Assembly: GCF_000278275.1 (NCBI RefSeq)
Contig: NZ_JH725147.1
Span: forward strand, 1,619,063 to 1,683,062
DNA length: 64,000 nucleotides
Source: Bartonella tamiae Th239
GTDB taxonomy: Bacteria; Pseudomonadota; Alphaproteobacteria; Rhizobiales; Rhizobiaceae
Reading direction: 5' to 3'
The position numbers were made by a program, and so were the translations under genes. Positions 1 to 9,517 of this stretch are shown piece by piece (the first letter of the stretch is position 1; each line of letters starts with the position of its first letter). The notes below the pieces were generated by a model. That model saw only the letters and a list, made by a program, of their open reading frames with translations. It was not told the origin of the DNA and made no database searches.

Positions 1-2794
1 TAAGAGTGTTTAGCTCTTCATCATAAAAACCCAAAACTTTGGCTATGTTTGCTTTTATTGAAATGGCTTCATTACCTGAAGTGTTTGATGAAGGTTTCCC
101 CATTTTTTGTATAAGGGCTCGTGCATCAAAACTTTGTCCACTTATTGCAAGATCATAAGATTTTGTATTTCGACGAATTGTTAGACTTATATCATCATTT
201 CGACTTAAATTTGCTTTTGTAAAAGTGGCACTCGAAAGTTTTTTATTAACAATATGTATTGCACCATTTACTTGCAGATTTAATCCTGAAAGCTCAAAAT
301 TTTCAATTGTATATGCTGATTGATTGGATATATCTGCAGGAATATCTAAGGAGACATTGGTCGCAACACCTTTACCTTTTTTCCATCCAATCCAAGGAAT
401 ATCAACATCAGCATTTGTCAAATCAGATTGAATGTGACGTTTCCCATTGATTTGCGAACCAATATTAACTGTTATTGGACCTGATAGAAAATTATTTAAA
501 AATGGGAAATATTTTGTTCGAATATTATCATCAATATTTAAACTTATTTTCTCACTTTTTTTTATTTTTGAATTTGTGAATGGTTGTACGATTTCTAGAT
601 TTGCGGGCAGTTCATTTAATAATGCTGATGCCTCAATTTTGGCCCCAAGTTTATCAATGATTGCATGCCCATTTGCTTGTGAAAGAAGAATACCATTCAT
701 AGGCTCGGCAAGCGTTAAATCTGAAAAAGCAACATCAGCAGTATAGCTTATTTGTCCACGCGGTGTATCACGTGTGACAGGAAAACGTAAATTCAGCTCA
801 ACGTTTATATCCCCAGTTGCTTTATCTGGATCAAAAGGTAAGCGTGAACGGGCATTGATAGGTTTATATTGAATAATTTCACCTGCCGATGCAACCGAAC
901 CGTGCGCCATAAGATTCATTTCTGCATATACTGGACGCTGAAAGCTCCAAGGAATAACCATAACGCCTTTTGAAGCGTCTAATCTTTTACCATCAGAAAG
1001 ATACGCTGTTGCTTTTTTTAAATTAAGTGTCGTTGTCGCACCATCAACCGCTATCGTGCCTGAAATATCATGTAATGATGGTAAATCACCAACCAAATTC
1101 GCACGCGTCTCTCGTATCTTACCTCGCATACGAAATTCATGTTCACTTAATAATGGCGCTGGTTGTCCTGGACGAAAAAAACCAAGTGGCAAAGCAATTT
1201 CAATTGTGCCATTTTCTATCTTACCGCCAGAAATATTCGCGCCAATCCATCGTCTTGCTCCAGCTGCAATATTAACTGGCCAAAGTTGTTTGGCCGCACT
1301 GACATCCATATGAGGTAGGATGAAACTAAAATTCGTTTCAGGACTTCCCTCTCCAAATCTTAAATTACCGTGTCCAATCAAATTTCCAAAATTTGTCTGG
1401 ATTGTCATTTGGTCAAATATTGCTTTTTTATCCAATGCATTAAATTGACCAGCAATATTTAAAGAAAAGGATAAAGGCTTTTCTGGCATATCACGCGTCG
1501 ATGCGACAGCCTTATTTGAAATAATATTAAAGCCATAATCATTTTCAGGTTTATGACCTTGTTCTAAAACAGGTAATAATCCAATCGTCCCTTCTAAAGG
1601 AAGGTAAACGCCGCCCAGTGTTAATTCAGAATGGGTTATATTTATATTTCCACTTTGAGGTTTATGCAGCATTGTAATATCGAAATTTGCAGGGATATTT
1701 TGTGCTACGCCTAAATCCAATTCACCTTTTTTCATTAAAACATGCAATTCGATAGTGGGCGCTTCAGTAATTGATTGCCGCGTTGCATGTAATTGAATGT
1801 CAGTATTACCTTTAAGACGAAAGTGACCGTTATTTATTTGTCCATTTGGCAAATAAGGCGATACACCATCTGCTGCACCCAAGTGAAGAGGTATTGATCG
1901 TAGACCTAAAACAATATTTTTTGCCGATTGATTTTGATAATCAGCATGCCCCATCATTTCAAAAGCATGACCATCCCAACTTAAACGCGAAGTGAGAGTA
2001 GTTATATCGGATTTGTGCAAAAAACGTAAATCATCAATATGAAGCGGTATACTATCAGTTGCTGGCAAACGAAAAGAAACATTTTTCAAAACTATAACAT
2101 CTACTGACATACGGCGAAGTGCATCTGCCCCCATATCAAATGATGGAAAAAGTGTATATATAGCAGCATCAGGATCAATGCGACCAAACTGATCTTTGGG
2201 CAACTTATTAATAAAATTATTATCTTTGCTTGGAGGAAGAATAATATTGGTATCATGAAGTTCAATTTGATCCATTTGCAATTGCCCTAAAAGCAATCCC
2301 AATGAAGATAAACCAACTTTGATCGATCCGATTTTATCCACCTGAAAATCATAACGAATATCACGTAGTGTTACATTTTGTGCTTCAAATGCAATATGAT
2401 AATTTTCATCCAATGATAAGCGCACATCGGAAACTTTAATATCAGCGATATCTTTGAGTTGTCGCGATAAAACCGTCTGCATTTTCGAAGTTAAAAACGC
2501 TCCACTGATTCCTACCTTTAATAAAACGAAAAATAATAAAAGAAAAATAACCAAAGTCAGTGACAACCAAGTGCACAATTTTCTTATATGGTATAATCTT
2601 TTTTTTCTTAAGCGAGGTGTTTTAATCCTTATACAGTCTTCATGATTTGCGGAAGGAAATTGATCGAGTTTTTTGATATCGTGTTTACGAAAACGAATTT
2701 GTTTATGTGAATCAGACAAACTAAAAAAACCCCACGATGATTCAACGCAAATAATCAATAAATTATCAATTACAACGACACTATGATCTATCAA
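1..2794 (-). CDS. AsmA/YhdP-like DUF3971 envelope protein (C-terminus cut by window edge)
   Basis: About 931 codons are open on the minus strand and run off the left edge, so the C-terminus is missing. The N-terminus is a basic cytoplasmic segment followed by one membrane helix at about residues 75-97 (many Leu, Ile, Phe). A long repeat-like, beta-rich periplasmic region with many short Gly/Asn-containing strands follows. Composition and phrases such as PRGQISYTADVAFSDL match the DUF3971/AsmA-like C-terminal family (YhdP type), which is linked to lipid transport and outer-membrane integrity. No ATG lies between the upstream stop and the helix, so I take a TTG at 2794; a second TTG at 2758 is possible, and neither has a clear Shine-Dalgarno sequence. 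The gene is divergent from the peroxiredoxin gene. The family call is fairly firm, the start is not. Confidence 0.72.
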   Translation of the reverse strand, partial: MIDHSVVVIDNLLIICVESSWGFFSLSDSHKQIRFRKHDIKKLDQFPSANHEDCIRIKTPRLRKKRLYHIRKLCTWLSLTLVIFLLLFFVLLKVGISGAFLTSKMQTVLSRQLKDIADIKVSDVRLSLDENYHIAFEAQNVTLRDIRYDFQVDKIGSIKVGLSSLGLLLGQLQMDQIELHDTNIILPPSKDNNFINKLPKDQFGRIDPDAAIYTLFPSFDMGADALRRMSVDVIVLKNVSFRLPATDSIPLHIDDLRFLHKSDITTLTSRLSWDGHAFEMMGHADYQNQSAKNIVLGLRSIPLHLGAADGVSPYLPNGQINNGHFRLKGNTDIQLHATRQSITEAPTIELHVLMKKGELDLGVAQNIPANFDITMLHKPQSGNINITHSELTLGGVYLPLEGTIGLLPVLEQGHKPENDYGFNIISNKAVASTRDMPEKPLSFSLNIAGQFNALDKKAIFDQMTIQTNFGNLIGHGNLRFGEGSPETNFSFILPHMDVSAAKQLWPVNIAAGARRWIGANISGGKIENGTIEIALPLGFFRPGQPAPLLSEHEFRMRGKIRETRANLVGDLPSLHDISGTIAVDGATTTLNLKKATAYLSDGKRLDASKGVMVIPWSFQRPVYAEMNLMAHGSVASAGEIIQYKPINARSRLPFDPDKATGDINVELNLRFPVTRDTPRGQISYTADVAFSDLTLAEPMNGILLSQANGHAIIDKLGAKIEASALLNELPANLEIVQPFTNSKIKKSEKISLNIDDNIRTKYFPFLNNFLSGPITVNIGSQINGKRHIQSDLTNADVDIPWIGWKKGKGVATNVSLDIPADISNQSAYTIENFELSGLNLQVNGAIHIVNKKLSSATFTKANLSRNDDISLTIRRNTKSYDLAISGQSFDARALIQKMGKPSSNTSGNEAISIKANIAKVLGFYDEELNTL

Positions 2795-2852
2795 ATAGAT
2801 ATCATTACAGTTATATGTATGAAACGTTTATCATGAAAAGAAAGGCAGTGAT

Positions 2853-3326
2853 ATGACGATGCTAAAAAAAGGCGATCATGCACCTGATTTTCAACTACCG
2901 CGTGATGGTGGTGAAACAATTCAATTGACACAATACATAGGTCATCTTGTTGTCTTGTATTTTTACCCAAAAGACGACACCAGTGGCTGCACAATTGAAG
3001 CACATGATTTTACTCAATTAAAACCTGAATTTGAAAAACTTGGCGTTATCGTGATTGGCATGTCACCTGACAAAGTTGACAAACACAATAAATTTAAAAC
3101 CAAACATGATCTTGATGTTATATTAGTATCGGATGAAACAAAGAGCACACTTGAATCTTATGGTGTTTGGGTAGAAAAAAGTATGTATGGTCGAAAATAT
3201 ATGGGTGTCGAACGAACAACGTTTTTAATTGATAAGAATGGTAAAATCGTTGAAGTTTGGCCTAAAGTCAGCGTGACAGGCCATGCAGAAAACGTTTTAA
3301 AAGCTGCAAAAAGTCTCAAACAATAA
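2853..3326 (+). CDS. bcp: thioredoxin-dependent peroxiredoxin, Bcp/PrxQ family, 1-Cys form
   Basis: This 157-residue cytoplasmic thiol peroxidase belongs to the AhpC/TSA Bcp subfamily and reduces hydroperoxides. The active-site segment FYPKDDTSGCTIEAHDF carries the peroxidatic Cys46 with the family Pro and Thr. In E. coli Bcp a resolving Cys sits five residues later; here that position is His51, and the protein contains no other cysteine. It must therefore be resolved by an external thiol. Length is normal for the family. An AAAGGCAG sequence precedes the ATG. The gene is divergent from the AsmA-like gene and is followed by a small secreted-protein gene. Confidence 0.9.
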   Translation: MTMLKKGDHAPDFQLPRDGGETIQLTQYIGHLVVLYFYPKDDTSGCTIEAHDFTQLKPEFEKLGVIVIGMSPDKVDKHNKFKTKHDLDVILVSDETKSTLESYGVWVEKSMYGRKYMGVERTTFLIDKNGKIVEVWPKVSVTGHAENVLKAAKSLKQ

Positions 3327-3386
3327 ATTAAGATATTTTTAATAATTTCATGTATACAATAACTTTTTTATAAAAGGTTAGGCACA

Positions 3387-3623
3387 ATGAAATATGCATT
3401 AAGAGTGACAACAATTATCGCTGTATTTGCTCTATCTGCGCTTTCAACAAGTTTTGCACATCGCAATCATTTAATTGATGATAATTATTCAATTTTTGAA
3501 ATACGACAAACTATTCCACCTAAAGTTCAATTCTCACTCAATAACGAAAAGATTGATAGAGAAAGCTCTATTATATTTAAAGAAGAGACTTCTATAGATT
3601 TTTTTGTCGTCAGCGAGACTTAA
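3387..3623 (+). CDS. small secreted hypothetical protein (78 aa)
   Basis: I do not recognise this gene. It begins with a clear Sec signal peptide: a short basic start (MKYALR), a hydrophobic core at about residues 7-20, and a likely cleavage after SFA near residue 24. The mature part would be only about 54 residues, hydrophilic, without cysteines or a recognisable domain, ending in VVSET. A purine-rich AAAGG lies about 10 bases before the ATG, which supports translation. It lies downstream of bcp on the same strand and is followed by a possible hairpin terminator. It may be a small periplasmic protein or a lineage-specific orphan. Confidence 0.55.
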   Translation: MKYALRVTTIIAVFALSALSTSFAHRNHLIDDNYSIFEIRQTIPPKVQFSLNNEKIDRESSIIFKEETSIDFFVVSET

Positions 3624-3693
3624 TTTTTCATTTAACAAAATTTTATATTTATTTTGATACTCTTAAAATCATATTATCTTTCATTAATCAATG

Positions 3694-3766
3694 AAAGCTT
3701 TTGGTTATCAATATAAGACAGAATAATATTTTAATATTAAACCCAAAGCTTTTAATTTTTTTTTCT
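3694..3766 (+). terminator. possible terminator after the small secreted-protein gene
   Basis: AAAGCTTTTGGTT at 3694-3706 pairs imperfectly with AACCCAAAGCTTT at 3740-3752. A T-rich tail follows up to about 3766. The loop is long and AT-rich but contains its own small inverted repeat. It would separate this transcript from the convergent prfB. Confidence 0.4.
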
Positions 3767-3784
3767 AAGAACATCATAAATTCT

Positions 3785-4913
3785 TTACTCAATATCCTCA
3801 ATAGCTTTATCTCCACCATGGATGCGTTGAGATAAAGAAGCCTCCATAAATCGATCTAGATCACCATTTAAAACATTTTGCGGGTCAGTACTTTCTACAC
3901 CCGTACGCAAATCTTTTACTAGTTGATAAGGTTGCAAAACGTAAGAACGAATTTGATGTCCCCAACCGATATCGGTTTTTGTTGCTTCAACCGCATTGGC
4001 TTCATCTTCTCTTTTCTTTAATTCTTCTTCATAAAGACGTGCGCGCAACATCGACCAAGCAGCAGCACGATTTTTATGTTGTGAACGTTCCGCTTGACAT
4101 TGAACCACAATACCTGTCGCAATATGTGTGATACGCACGGCAGAGTCTGTTGTATTGATATGTTGTCCACCTGCACCAGACGCACGATAAGTATCAATTC
4201 GTACATCCGATTCTGAAACATCAACTTCAATATTATCATCAATGACAGGGTAAACCCATATACTGGCAAAGGATGTGTGACGTCTTGCATTTGAATCAAA
4301 CGGTGAAATACGTACCAATCTATGGACACCAGATTCCGTTTTTAACATACCATAAGCATTATGACCTTTAATCAATAAAGTCGCTGATTTAATTCCTGCT
4401 TCTTCACCGTCATGTAATTCTAAAAGATCAACTTTCATTCCATGTTGTTCTGCCCACCGCGTATACATACGCAACAACATTGATGCCCAATCTTGGCTTT
4501 CGGTTCCACCTGCACCAGCATGAACTTCAAGATAACTGTCATTTGCATCCGCCTCACCTGATAAAAGAATATCAATCTGACGCTTTTCAATTTCTATTTT
4601 AAGATTTCTAATAGCATCTTCAGCATCATTTACGATTCTCTCATCGTCTTCTTCTTCTCCCAACTCAATAAGTTCAATATTATCATGCAGTGTTTGGGTT
4701 AAATAATTTATGCCATGAATACTATCATCCAAACGTTGACGCTCACGCATCAGCTCTTGAGCTTGCTGTGCATCATTCCACAAATCTGGATCTTCTGCCC
4801 TTTGATTAAGAAATTCCAATCGCTTTATAGAATGATCCCAGTCAAAGATGCCTCCTCAGCAGCGTAATTGCTTGCTTTATTTCATCAATGAGTGTTTCAA
4901 TTTCTGCGTTCAT
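3785..4913 (-). CDS. prfB: peptide chain release factor 2 with programmed +1 frameshift
   Basis: RF2 ends translation at UGA and UAA. The coding sequence is split: codons 1-23 run from ATG at 4913 to a CTT codon at 4847-4845, then TGA (4844-4842) stops that frame. Reading resumes one base forward at GAC (4843) and continues to 3785, giving about 375 residues, the usual RF2 length. An internal Shine-Dalgarno-like AGGAGG lies just before the slippery CTTTGAC, as in E. coli. The anticodon-mimic SPF tripeptide is at about 203-205 and the peptidyl-hydrolysis GGQ at about 248-250. A caller that ignores the shift would start falsely at an internal TTG. It lies downstream of the PBP1A gene on the same strand. 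Confidence 0.96.
4841..4856 (-). promoter_or_regulatory. prfB: RF2 autoregulatory +1 frameshift site
   Basis: On the minus strand, AGGAGG (4856-4851), three spacer bases (CAT), CTT, TGA and C form the classic stimulator, slippery codon and in-frame UGA. Low RF2 slows termination at UGA and favours the +1 shift, so the protein controls its own synthesis. It also shows that UGA is read as stop in this organism. Confidence 0.95.
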
Positions 4914-5004
4914 TTTAAACCGTTTCAAATTCAATTATGATTATTAGGAATGAAATTATATACATTAAAACAAATATAGAAATTCATCTTTCGGTCATAG
5001 TTTC

Positions 5005-5035
5005 AACAGGGGACATAAATCATATGTCCCCTGTT
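5005..5035 (-). terminator. 12-bp perfect hairpin after the PBP1A gene
   Basis: AACAGGGGACAT at 5005-5016 and its exact complement at 5024-5035 enclose a 7-base loop, directly after the stop codon of the PBP1A gene. The tail on the minus strand is not T-rich, so it could be a weak intrinsic terminator, an RNA-stabilising end or a processing site before prfB. Confidence 0.55.
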
Positions 5036-5056
5036 TGTCAAAACTAATGATTGAGC

Positions 5057-7528
5057 TTAATAAAGACCGCCTGCTCCACTTTCTATAGCATTATTGACTT
5101 GTGGTGAAGTTGGAGCAACACGTACACCTTCTTGAAAAGATTCAGAACCACCAATAACTTGGTAAACATCAGCAGGACCCGTTCCTGGTTTAAAGGCCTC
5201 AACAATGACATTGCCTCCACCTGAATTGGCACGCATTCCTGTTTTTCTATCTATAGCGACCTGTAGCATGCCATCAGGTATTTTAAAATCAACATCTGGT
5301 TGATCCTTCATGGCATTTTCCATAAATTCACCAAAAATAGGAGCAGCTAAAGAACTTCCTGTTCCACCATATCCAAGTGAAGCTGGTTGATCATATCCTA
5401 TAAAAACGCCAACAACAATATTAGGCGTAAAGCCCATAAACCAAGCATCTTTGGAATCGTTTGTTGTTCCTGTTTTCCCTGCAATATGACGCTTAAGAGC
5501 ACTTAAACGCGCTGCAGTTCCGCGTTGAACAACACCTTCCATCATTGACGTAATCTGATAGGCTGTCATTGGATCCAAAACCTGATCTCGGTCATCAATC
5601 AATGTTGGTTCGGGCTGATTATTCCATGATGAAACATTGCAATTTTCACATTGTCTTTGATCATGCCGATAAATTGTTTTTCCATAACGATCTTGTATAC
5701 GATCAATCATTGAAGGTGAAATAGACCGGCCACCATTGGCAATAACAGAGTAAGCCGTTACCATTTTTAAAACAGTTGTTTCACCTGCCCCCAAAGCCAT
5801 TGGCAAATAAGGCTGCATTTTATCGTAAATACCAAAACGTTCGGCATATTCAGCAACAATCGGCATACCTAAATCATTTGCAAGTCTTACGGTCATCAAA
5901 TTTCTTGATCGTTCGATACCGTAACGTAAAGTGGAGGGTCCCGCGAATGTTCCGCCATAATTTTTGGGTTGCCATACATTACCATTATCTTGACGGATAA
6001 CCACAGGACCATCAAGAACAACAGAAGCAGGCGTATAGCCATTATCAAGTGCTGCCGCATAAACGAAAGGCTTAAATGCTGAACCTGGCTGTCTTAAAGC
6101 TTGCGTTGCACGGTTAAATTCAGATTCTGAAAAAGAAAAACCGCCAACCATTGCAAGCACACTTCCTGTACGAGGTTCCATGGCAACAATTGCACCTTCT
6201 ACCTTAGGTGCTTGCCTTAATAAATAAGCATTATTTTGATCTTTTTTCTTTTCGACAAAGATCACATCACCGACATTTAATACACCTGTAGGATTATTAA
6301 CACTTGTACGACGACCATGATTATCAACCAAACGCAAAGCCCATTTCATATCTGTAGCACTAATGCTTGCCACATCACGCTCTTGAGAAAGAGCACCAGA
6401 AACTTCTTTTTTAGGCTGCAAACCAATTTCAACATTAGTGGCAGATGTCGATAAAACTACAGCCAAACGCCACTCTGGAACATCACTATAACCAGCAATC
6501 TTACCAAGTTCAACGCCCCAGTCCTGTCCTGCATCGATATGCTTATAAGGACCGCGCCAACCATGATTTTGATCAAATTTAATCAAACCATCTAAAAGCG
6601 CACGTCGCGCCATAATTTGAAGCTGTGGATCTAATGTTGTCCTGACAGATAAGCCCCCTTCATAAAGGACTTTTGAGCCATATTGTTTCATCAGTTGGCG
6701 GCGTACTTCTTCAGTAAAATAATCAGCTGCAAAAACATATGTATCATCACCACGCAATGTTACACCTAATGGTTTTACTTTAGCTTGTTCCCCTTGCTCA
6801 AAGGTCACATAGCCATTTTCAACCATGCGATCAATCACCCAATTTCGTCTATCAAGCGCACGCTGGGTATGACGGAAAGGATCATAATTACTTGGACCTT
6901 TTGGTAAGGCAGCCAAATAAGCACTTTCTTCAAGTGTTAACTCATTCACTGACTTATTAAAATATGTCAAAGCAGCTGCCGCAATACCATAAGCACCACG
7001 ACCAAGATAAATTTCGTTCAGATATAATTCTAAAATATGATCTTTAGAATAAGCACGCTCTATACGCATTGCCAAAACAGCTTCTTTGACTTTACGATCA
7101 ATTGTTGCGTCAGAGCTTAAAAGAAAGTTTTTTGCCACTTGTTGAGTAATGGTCGAAGCGCCTTCAGGACGTCTGCCCGAACCAATATTGCGCACATTAC
7201 TCACAACCGCACGTGCCAATCCTTCGGGATCAAGACCAAAATGATTATAAAAATTTTTGTCTTCAGCAGAGATAAAAGCAGACTTGACCAAATCTGGCAC
7301 AGACTGAATAGGCAGATACAGACGGCGATTCGTCGCAAATTCTGCCATCAAACCACCATCTGCTGCATGAATACGTGTCATGACAGGTGGTTCATAATTT
7401 TCCAACACTTCATAGTCTGGCAAATCATCATCTTGAGATTGATTTTGTGCCATTGCATCTTGAAATGAAGGCACAATAAGGCTCATTGCCACACCAGCAC
7501 CAAGAATATATCTAAAAAACTTCATCAT
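5057..7528 (-). CDS. mrcA: penicillin-binding protein 1A (bifunctional transglycosylase/transpeptidase)
   Basis: This 823-residue class A PBP polymerises and cross-links peptidoglycan in the periplasm while anchored by an N-terminal hydrophobic segment (about residues 8-27). The glycosyltransferase 51 domain shows the catalytic-Glu motif SAEDKNFYNHFG (Glu89) and the conserved block around residue 125 (GASTITQQ). A linker with an OB-like region follows. The transpeptidase domain has SxxK at Ser483-Lys486, SRN at 540-542 and KTG at 684-686. Length and order fit PBP1A. It lies between the amidase gene and prfB, all on the minus strand; I recall this order from related Hyphomicrobiales. Confidence 0.95.
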   Translation of the reverse strand: MMKFFRYILGAGVAMSLIVPSFQDAMAQNQSQDDDLPDYEVLENYEPPVMTRIHAADGGLMAEFATNRRLYLPIQSVPDLVKSAFISAEDKNFYNHFGLDPEGLARAVVSNVRNIGSGRRPEGASTITQQVAKNFLLSSDATIDRKVKEAVLAMRIERAYSKDHILELYLNEIYLGRGAYGIAAAALTYFNKSVNELTLEESAYLAALPKGPSNYDPFRHTQRALDRRNWVIDRMVENGYVTFEQGEQAKVKPLGVTLRGDDTYVFAADYFTEEVRRQLMKQYGSKVLYEGGLSVRTTLDPQLQIMARRALLDGLIKFDQNHGWRGPYKHIDAGQDWGVELGKIAGYSDVPEWRLAVVLSTSATNVEIGLQPKKEVSGALSQERDVASISATDMKWALRLVDNHGRRTSVNNPTGVLNVGDVIFVEKKKDQNNAYLLRQAPKVEGAIVAMEPRTGSVLAMVGGFSFSESEFNRATQALRQPGSAFKPFVYAAALDNGYTPASVVLDGPVVIRQDNGNVWQPKNYGGTFAGPSTLRYGIERSRNLMTVRLANDLGMPIVAEYAERFGIYDKMQPYLPMALGAGETTVLKMVTAYSVIANGGRSISPSMIDRIQDRYGKTIYRHDQRQCENCNVSSWNNQPEPTLIDDRDQVLDPMTAYQITSMMEGVVQRGTAARLSALKRHIAGKTGTTNDSKDAWFMGFTPNIVVGVFIGYDQPASLGYGGTGSSLAAPIFGEFMENAMKDQPDVDFKIPDGMLQVAIDRKTGMRANSGGGNVIVEAFKPGTGPADVYQVIGGSESFQEGVRVAPTSPQVNNAIESGAGGLY

Positions 7529-7697
7529 CGTATTAGGATGCCGCCTTCTCTCAAATTTCCTATAGCAAAACGATTATTTCACTGATCTATTGAATCTAGC
7601 CTACAATCTACAATAGGTTTATAGATCTTATATTATATATTTCATGTCAAAGTTAAGACTTTTCAAAAAATTTATTTAAAACGATTATAATCTTCAT

Positions 7698-8945
7698 TTA
7701 TTTTGTATAATCACTTCCAATACGATATTGTGCGAATTCGATAACTGATTGCGCAATAGTTCCTGCCATCTTAAATCGCCAAGCAGGATCAGAAATTAAT
7801 TTTTCATCATGTTTATTGGAGAGATAACCAAGTTCAACCAAAACAGATGGAATGTCATGTGCTTTTAAGACTTGAAATCCTGCATATCGATGAGGATTTT
7901 TTATAAGCTTAATATTGTTTTGAGATAAATTTTGAACCAATTGATCCGCAAAACTTACTGAAAATGCATGTGTTTCTCTGCGTGTAAGATCAATTAAAAT
8001 ATCGGATATTTCTGGAAATTTATCGGCAGGTAAACCATCAAGCAAGTCGGTCTTATTTTCACTCTCAGCCAAAACGCGCGCAACATTATCTGAAGCCTGA
8101 TCTGAAATTGTATAAACCGTTGCCCCACGCAAAGATTGCGTATTTATTGAATCTGCATGAATAGATATAAAAAGATCAGCACAATACTCTCTTGCTTTTT
8201 CCACTCGTTCATTTAACCGCAAAAAAACATCGGAATCTCGTGTTAAAAAAACATCAATCAAAGTATTTTTTTCCAGTTCTTCCCGCAGAGCGCGTGCAAA
8301 TGCGAGGGTTACATCTTTTTCTAATATTCCAGTCACACCTTGTGCGCCGCTATCTATACCACCATGTCCAGCATCGATCACAACACGAAAAGGCGACTTT
8401 TCATTGTTTTTTGACACATCAATGGAAGAGAAATTTTGAGTATTTTGTCTTTTTAGCAAATTATCGAAAGTTTGTTCGCTGTCTTTTTTAAGGTCAACTA
8501 TCACTTGCCAAAATCCGTCATCCAATTGCTCCACCTGTTGATTTTCGACCGAAAAGCTAGTATTGATAGTGAGTATGATGCGTGATGAATTCTGACTAAC
8601 AAGTCCGTAGCGTATACTGGATAACATTCCAACAGGAGTTGGTTTTTGTTTTTGTTCTGAAAAATCCACCGTTGGTAAATTGATAACAAGACGCTTTGGC
8701 AAATTAAAATATTGTAAATTATACGTCGGTTTTTTATCAAAAACACTTATAAATCTTAATCTTGACTCATCCCCAACCACGCGCAAATTAATCAGCCCCA
8801 AACGACTTGTATTTTGTGCATGTGCAGAAAAAAGAAAAAAAGAGACAAGAGACACATTGATAAAAGCAAACAGCCATAAACAATGCTTAAGAGCGGTCTT
8901 ATCTCTCAATTTCATCGCATTCATATTGAGGTGGCGGTTCATCAT
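7698..8945 (-). CDS. amiC: N-acetylmuramoyl-L-alanine amidase (AmiC-type, AMIN + Amidase_3)
   Basis: This zinc amidase cleaves the septal peptidoglycan stem and acts in daughter-cell separation. A hydrophobic signal or anchor segment lies at about residues 21-43, ending at SAHA. An N-terminal AMIN-like beta domain (about 48-155) follows, then the Amidase_3 catalytic domain from about 186. Zinc ligands are visible: His194 in DAGHGG, Glu209, His263 in SIHADS, and a catalytic Glu near residue 380 in VLVELGYLSN. At 415 residues it is of normal size. It is divergent from rne, with a long shared intergenic region. An alternative start lies eight codons in (second Met cluster), since the extreme N-terminus is Met-rich and no strong ribosome site decides it. 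Confidence 0.92.
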   Translation of the reverse strand: MMNRHLNMNAMKLRDKTALKHCLWLFAFINVSLVSFFLFSAHAQNTSRLGLINLRVVGDESRLRFISVFDKKPTYNLQYFNLPKRLVINLPTVDFSEQKQKPTPVGMLSSIRYGLVSQNSSRIILTINTSFSVENQQVEQLDDGFWQVIVDLKKDSEQTFDNLLKRQNTQNFSSIDVSKNNEKSPFRVVIDAGHGGIDSGAQGVTGILEKDVTLAFARALREELEKNTLIDVFLTRDSDVFLRLNERVEKAREYCADLFISIHADSINTQSLRGATVYTISDQASDNVARVLAESENKTDLLDGLPADKFPEISDILIDLTRRETHAFSVSFADQLVQNLSQNNIKLIKNPHRYAGFQVLKAHDIPSVLVELGYLSNKHDEKLISDPAWRFKMAGTIAQSVIEFAQYRIGSDYTK

Positions 8946-9517
8946 ATTTATTCACTATTTTTAAAAATATACGTCTTCATAAGTGACGGGCAGTTTGTTT
9001 TCAAGAAATTGTTAAAAATAAAAAAGCTTTCAAATACAATAGACTGCTCAGGTTAATAACGAATAAATGAATGAAGTCTATGATTGATACTTGTTTTCAA
9101 CACTTTAAAGACTTAAAAGAAATAAGAACTTTTACGGAGTTAAACAAATCGACAAGCGTTAGCAAACACAATGTCGGCTTTAACAGCCCCTTTAAGTTTG
9201 TGAATTTGTCGCAGTATGATTGCACAGACAATTTATGGTAATTGCGAACAAATTCATCATTTTAAGTTTCGCTCGTCCGGTATTCCGGGCTATTTTAATA
9301 TGATTTTACCGGAGACTCGCTTTTATCATGAGTCGCATAAAACATTTGGTGATGAATTATCAAAGAGCAGCCTTAATAAATAGGCAAAACCGCTCCACCG
9401 TTTATGATGAACAATCGGTAAGTCATCTTTTCATCGGCAGACAGCAATATCTAAACGTAGCATTTCTTAATGTGCGTAAAGATTTTTTAATGCTTGTCGC
9501 CCGCAGGATTTTACATA
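8946..9517 (+). promoter_or_regulatory. amiC-rne intergenic region with long structured rne leader
   Basis: These 572 bases hold no credible gene. Toward rne the DNA becomes GC-richer and structured: GAATTTGTCGC (9202-9212) pairs with GCGAACAAATTC (9244-9255) with one bulge; TCCGGTA (9276-9282) pairs with TACCGGA (9307-9313), with an alternative small CCGG-TATT-CCGG hairpin; and GACTC/GAGTC flank 9315-9333. RNase E of many bacteria controls its own mRNA through its 5' leader, so an autoregulatory role is a reasonable inference. Confidence 0.5.
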
